Assembly: GCF_023555005.1 (NCBI RefSeq) | Contig: NZ_JAMJPJ010000022.1 | Span: forward strand, 1-55,001 | Direction: 5' to 3' | DNA length: 55,001 nucleotides | Source: Halomonas llamarensis | GTDB lineage: Bacteria > Pseudomonadota > Gammaproteobacteria > Pseudomonadales > Halomonadaceae | Shown: positions 52,583-55,001 of the stretch, piece after piece | Layout of the letters: every line of letters begins with the position of its first letter | How positions within the stretch are numbered: position 1 is the first letter of the stretch | Program-made: the position numbers and the translations under genes | Notes under the pieces: model-generated | Database searches by the model: none | Told to the model about the DNA's origin: nothing | What the model saw: only the letters and a program-made list of their open reading frames with translations

Positions 52583-52878
52583 TCCTTTGATAAGCCCAGG
52601 GTAAACAGAGATCACACTGGTCACTCTACGTTTTTCGGAAAGTGACCTTGCTGAAAGACGTCAGGGATCAATGGTTCGGACAGTTTTAAAGAAAGCCTGA
52701 TGCTCAGATAATAGGGTCTCTGACAACACCACGACCCGAGCACAGGCTTTCACGGAAGTAGTCAACACGGTCTTGTAGCAGATGTCCAGTCTCAAAAAAG
52801 CAGGGCTCCCGAATAATCGGTTTCGTATAGACAGGTAGTTACGTAACCTACCTCATCTTCAACAAGATGAGGTGTGAT
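52583..52878. other. Gap with insertion-sequence end(s)
   Basis: About 300 bp without a gene. An imperfect inverted repeat, AAAGCCTGATGCTC near 52692 and GAGCACAGGCTTT near 52739, may be the trace of another element. From about 52801 (CAGGGCTCCCGAATAAT) the sequence probably is the left end and leader of the ISAs1-like element. An inverted repeat AGGTAGTTACGTAACCTACCT spans 52833-52853. Confidence 0.45.
52851..52872 (+). promoter_or_regulatory. Hairpin over the ribosome-binding site of the ISAs1-like transposase
   Basis: Perfect 9-bp arms CCTCATCTT (52851-52859) and AAGATGAGG (52864-52872) with loop CAAC; the right arm contains the GAGG that would serve the ATG at 52879. Such structures keep transposase translation low when read from outside. 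Confidence 0.7.
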
Positions 52879-53016
52879 ATGTCTTCGGATCTGATTCCCC
52901 ATCTATCGCTCATCAAGGACTCTTGCGCCGACAAAAACAAGCCATACCCCTTGGAAGAGATTCTACTGCTGTGCATCTGTGCTGTCATGAGTGGCGCCGA
53001 TGGGTGGTATCAATAG
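52879..53016 (+). pseudogene. ISAs1-family transposase, N-terminal remnant
   Basis: 45 codons starting MSSDLIPHLSLIKD and containing KPYPLEEILLLCICAVMSGADGW, the N-terminal domain of ISAs1-type transposases (about 370 residues when complete). After GADGW the frame reads YQ and a stop, where the IS21-like element or its junction begins. Only the start of the gene is left. Confidence 0.8.
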
Positions 53017-53067
53017 CCATCAGAATTAACCACCTAGCGGTCATTAATTTTGACCCACCCGTGATCG

Positions 53068-53681
53068 TCAGCTGAGCGTCTTCTGCTTCAGCCGGTAGCT
53101 TTCCCCGCCGAGCAGGTAGAGAGGCGAGTGGTGGATGATCCGATCGACGATCGGCACCGCCACGTTGTCATCGTGGAAGAACTCCCCCCAGCTGGTGAAG
53201 TCCTTGTTGGTGGTGATGATCAGCGACCGGTGCTCGTAGAACCGGTTGATCAACTGGAACAACGCGTAGCGCGCCTGACGGCCCATTGGCAAGTACCCCA
53301 GCTCGTCGATTACCAGGGTGTCTACCTTGGCGAGCCTGTGGAGCGCCTTCTTCAGCTCGCCCTTCATCTCGGCGATTTCCAGTTCCTCGACCAGATCCAG
53401 CGCATTGCGGAATAGTACTCGGTAACACGCCTCGATAGCCTTCTGGCCGATCCCGATGGCTAGGTGGGTCTTGCCCACGCCCGGTGGCCCGATGAACACC
53501 AGGTTCTCGCGGTTGTCGAGGAAGGCGAAGTCGAGCAGGGCGTTAACCTGACGCTTGGTGATGGTGGTCTGGTGCCGATAGTCGAAGCCTTCCAACCGCT
53601 TGTCGCTGGGTAAGCTGGCCTGGCGCCTTGGCCAGTCGGGCCGCTTCCAGGCGTGTTTTCAGACCACTGGCGGTGAGGCAC
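53068..53681 (-). pseudogene. IS21 helper ATPase IstB, frameshifted
   Basis: The C-terminal 175 codons (53068-53595) hold Walker A GPPGVGKTHLA and Walker B VIDELGY, typical of the IstB AAA+ helper (about 250 residues when complete). Upstream, the N-terminal part (LKTRLEAARLAKAPGQ) is found in another frame, fused to the istA frame; the join to LPSDKRLEGFDYRH needs a frameshift near 53615. It cannot make an intact IstB. Confidence 0.8.
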
Positions 53682-54307
53682 TCGCGGGTGACCCAGTCGC
53701 CGATCAGCGCCAGGTCAAGCGCCGCTTTGTTCGCCTTCCAGTAACTTCCTCGCCCCCTCCCCCTGCAGCTGCTCCTTGTAATGGCGCGGCATGGCGTCGC
53801 GCAGGCGAGCGCAGAGCTGACGCCGACGTAGGAAAGGCGCGAGTAGGAAAGCACGAACACCACGAAGTAGACCGTGCGCGGCTCGCCACCGATCTGAACC
53901 TCACGCAGTTCACCGGGATCCACCTGACACTGCAGGCCGGGCATCATGTCGAGTACCGGTTCGTAATAGCGGCGCTGACGACTGACGACTGACGACTGAC
54001 GATGGGGGTGGGCGTAGCGGCGCAGGGAGCGCTCGGACACGTACAGTTCCCCGACCTTCTCACGCAACTTGCGGGCGACCTTGACGCTGCTCAGGCGCGG
54101 GAAGGTGCGCAGCAGATAGGCGATGTAGTCACGGTGAGCATCAAGTTTCTTCTCCCGCTCCCGGTTCGACTGGGCCGCCTCTATCGCCGCCATGTCCTGG
54201 CGCAGATACTTATGCATGGTGTTGCGGGAGATGCCCAGCGCATGGCCGATGACACGGATGGACAGCCCCTGTCCGTCGTCATGTAGTGCTTTGATCTTGT
54301 GAATCAT
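53600..54307 (-). pseudogene. IS21 transposase IstA, internally deleted
   Basis: From the ATG at 54307 the sequence is a good IstA N terminus: MIHKIKALHDDGQGLS, the helix-turn-helix ISRNTMHKYLR, and the start of the catalytic domain (QVDPGELREVQIGGE, then VYFVVFVLSYSRLSYVG). Soon after, near 53830, homology stops and the frame passes into unrelated sequence and then the istB N terminus. The middle and end of the roughly 500-residue IstA, including most of the DDE core, are missing. Confidence 0.8.
53978..54003 (-). repeat. 7-bp tandem repeat inside istA remnant
   Basis: TGACGAC-type heptamers are repeated about 3.5 times (TGACGACTGACGACTGACGA and on). In the istA frame this adds a Ser/Val/Arg stretch (HRQSSVVSRQ); three 7-bp units keep the frame. 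It looks like local slippage in a non-selected gene. Confidence 0.75.
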
Positions 54308-54440
54308 TCCCCAGTCCTTCACGTCTCCGTCCCGACTCTTGGCTGAGTCGACACGGTAGGTGGATGGTGGCAGCAGTGCTACCTCGGGGTGGGCCAACAG
54401 CGTTGGCCATTACAGGGTCAGTTTACTTGGCCACTAACAG

Positions 54441-54799
54441 GTGGGCTTTGGTGACGTAAGTCGATTCACGCTAGCAGGCAACATGAACGAGACGCAGGTG
54501 TATACCGCTATTGTGAACAGCGCGCATTTCAAACGCGATCTGCGGGTGGTGTATTTAGTCAAGCGTTGTGGCAGCAAGGTGGAAACCGACTTGGTGTTTT
54601 CGACGGATACGTCGCTGGACGCCATGACATTAGTGACGTACGACAAGGCGCGTTTCCAGATTGGTTTCTGTTTCGCGATGCCAAGCAGTTTCTGGGGTTG
54701 AACGACTGTCAGGCACGCAAGGAAAAGGCGCTGCACTTCCATTTCAACGCGTCAATGACCGCGCTGAACTTACTCAAGCTTGAAGATCGGCAGCATTAA
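54441..54799 (+). pseudogene. IS4-type transposase, C-terminal remnant with frameshift
   Basis: The C-terminal part of a DDE transposase is read in two frames. Up to about 54656 it gives VVYLVKRCG, then TLVTYDKARFQI; after a one-base loss it continues as FLFRDAKQFLGLNDCQARKEKALHFHFNAS and ends at 54799. The Y-x3-R-x3-E-x6-K pattern of the IS4 family lies at the break, where the catalytic Glu codon is destroyed. The exact IS group was not identified. Confidence 0.75.
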
Positions 54800-54916
54800 T
54801 CAGGCGATAGGCGAGTGATTGCTATCGCCCGCTGGAAAACCCGAAAAGCCAACGCGCATCTGCCAAAACGCTTTGAGATATAGTCGGATGTTGTGTATGG
54901 AGGACAGAAGGAAGGG

Positions 54917-54975
54917 TGGCGTATCCTGTTGATTGATCACGACCAAGATTTCAACCAACACAAATGGATACGCCA
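54917..54975 (+). promoter_or_regulatory. Inverted repeat over the start of a following reading frame
   Basis: Arms TGGCGTATCC (54917-54926) and GGATACGCCA (54966-54975) with partial pairing inside (TGTTGATTG against CAACCAACA). The right arm covers the only Shine-Dalgarno-like GGA and touches the ATG at 54975. Confidence 0.6.
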
Positions 54976-55001
54976 TGACAGATTCTACCCTCCAAGCCAT
55001 G
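54975..55001 (+). CDS. Start of a reading frame, possibly another transposase (runs off the window)
   Basis: Nine codons (MTDSTLQAM) follow the ATG at 54975 to the window edge. Position in a cluster of insertion sequences and the start-covering inverted repeat suggest a transposase gene, perhaps IS256-like, but nine residues cannot prove this. Confidence 0.3.

Larger units (their letters stand above)
53031..54443 (-). mobile_element. Decayed IS21-family element
   Basis: An about 1.4-kb element with istA-like and istB-like reading frames on the minus strand; intact IS21 members are about 2-2.5 kb. The ends are imperfect inverted repeats: CACCTAGCGGTCA...TTTTGACCC from 53031 and, on the other strand, CACCTGTTAGTGGCCA...CTGACCC from 54443. 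No clear target-site duplication was found. Internal deletion and frameshift have inactivated it. Confidence 0.8.

Noticed and set aside
53168..53428. 86-codon minus-strand frame in the istB region
   Set aside because: It is the shifted frame of the IstB coding sequence, which has the Walker motifs.
54800..55000. 66-codon minus-strand frame at the window end
   Set aside because: No motif, no ribosome site, and it covers an inverted repeat typical of an insertion-sequence leader.

Overview
The window is a chromosomal segment of a gammaproteobacterium, most likely a member of the Halomonadaceae (Halomonas/Vreelandella-like). The genus is inferred from gene content and order, mid-50s GC and acidic proteins; no marker that settles it was searched. 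It spans the replication-origin neighbourhood: rpmH-rnpA-yidC-mnmE on one side, dnaA-dnaN-recF-gyrB on the other, and mnmG-rsmG-parA-parB followed by the complete F1Fo ATP synthase operon.

Region by region. 1-8.2 kb: a minus-strand cluster for a giant surface adhesin. It holds a TolC-type outer-membrane channel fused to OmpA and SPOR-like domains, an ABC exporter (LapB type), a membrane-fusion protein (LapC type), a LuxR-type regulator with a degenerate receiver, and the N-terminal 481 codons of a LapA-type adhesin with a retention module and a TAAG motif. 8.6-13.9 kb: glmS, glmU, apbE and uppP (cell-envelope precursors). 14.1-16.7 kb: a cation-diffusion-facilitator transporter converging on mgtE. 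16.8-23.9 kb: atpIBEFHAGDC, with a good promoter in front and a strong terminator behind. 24.1-28.4 kb: parB, parA, rsmG, mnmG. 28.4-29 kb: an AT-rich stretch with DnaA boxes. 29-41.2 kb: a metabolic block: a glutamine-type ABC importer (glnHPQ-like), erpA, argC, a ClC channel, hemJ, thiD, hemL, rdgB, hemW, an OmpA-like lipoprotein and rlmJ. 41.2-45 kb: mnmE, yidC, rnpA, rpmH. 45.0-45.5 kb: the best oriC candidate, with four perfect DnaA boxes. 45.5-51.9 kb: dnaA, dnaN, recF, gyrB. 52-52.5 kb: gmhB. 52.6-55 kb: a pile of decayed insertion sequences (ISAs1-like, IS21-like, an IS4-type remnant, and the start of another probable element).

How the parts fit. The adhesin cluster looks like a self-contained system for secreting and retaining a cell-surface adhesin, with its own regulator translationally coupled to the exporter; LapG/LapD-type release proteins are not in the window. 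The parAB genes act on parS sites, and four perfect 16-bp parS sites lie at 48.6-52.6 kb, two of them inside recF. The two separate DnaA-box clusters (upstream of dnaA and upstream of mnmG, about 17 kb apart) raise the question of which one is the working origin.

The observations most worth a second look are the TolC-OmpA-SPOR fusion with the LapA-type adhesin and its degenerate-receiver regulator, the parS sites written into the recF reading frame, and the paired DnaA-box clusters flanking a 12.7-kb block that separates mnmG from mnmE. No CRISPR array, tRNA, rRNA or recognisable defence system was seen.
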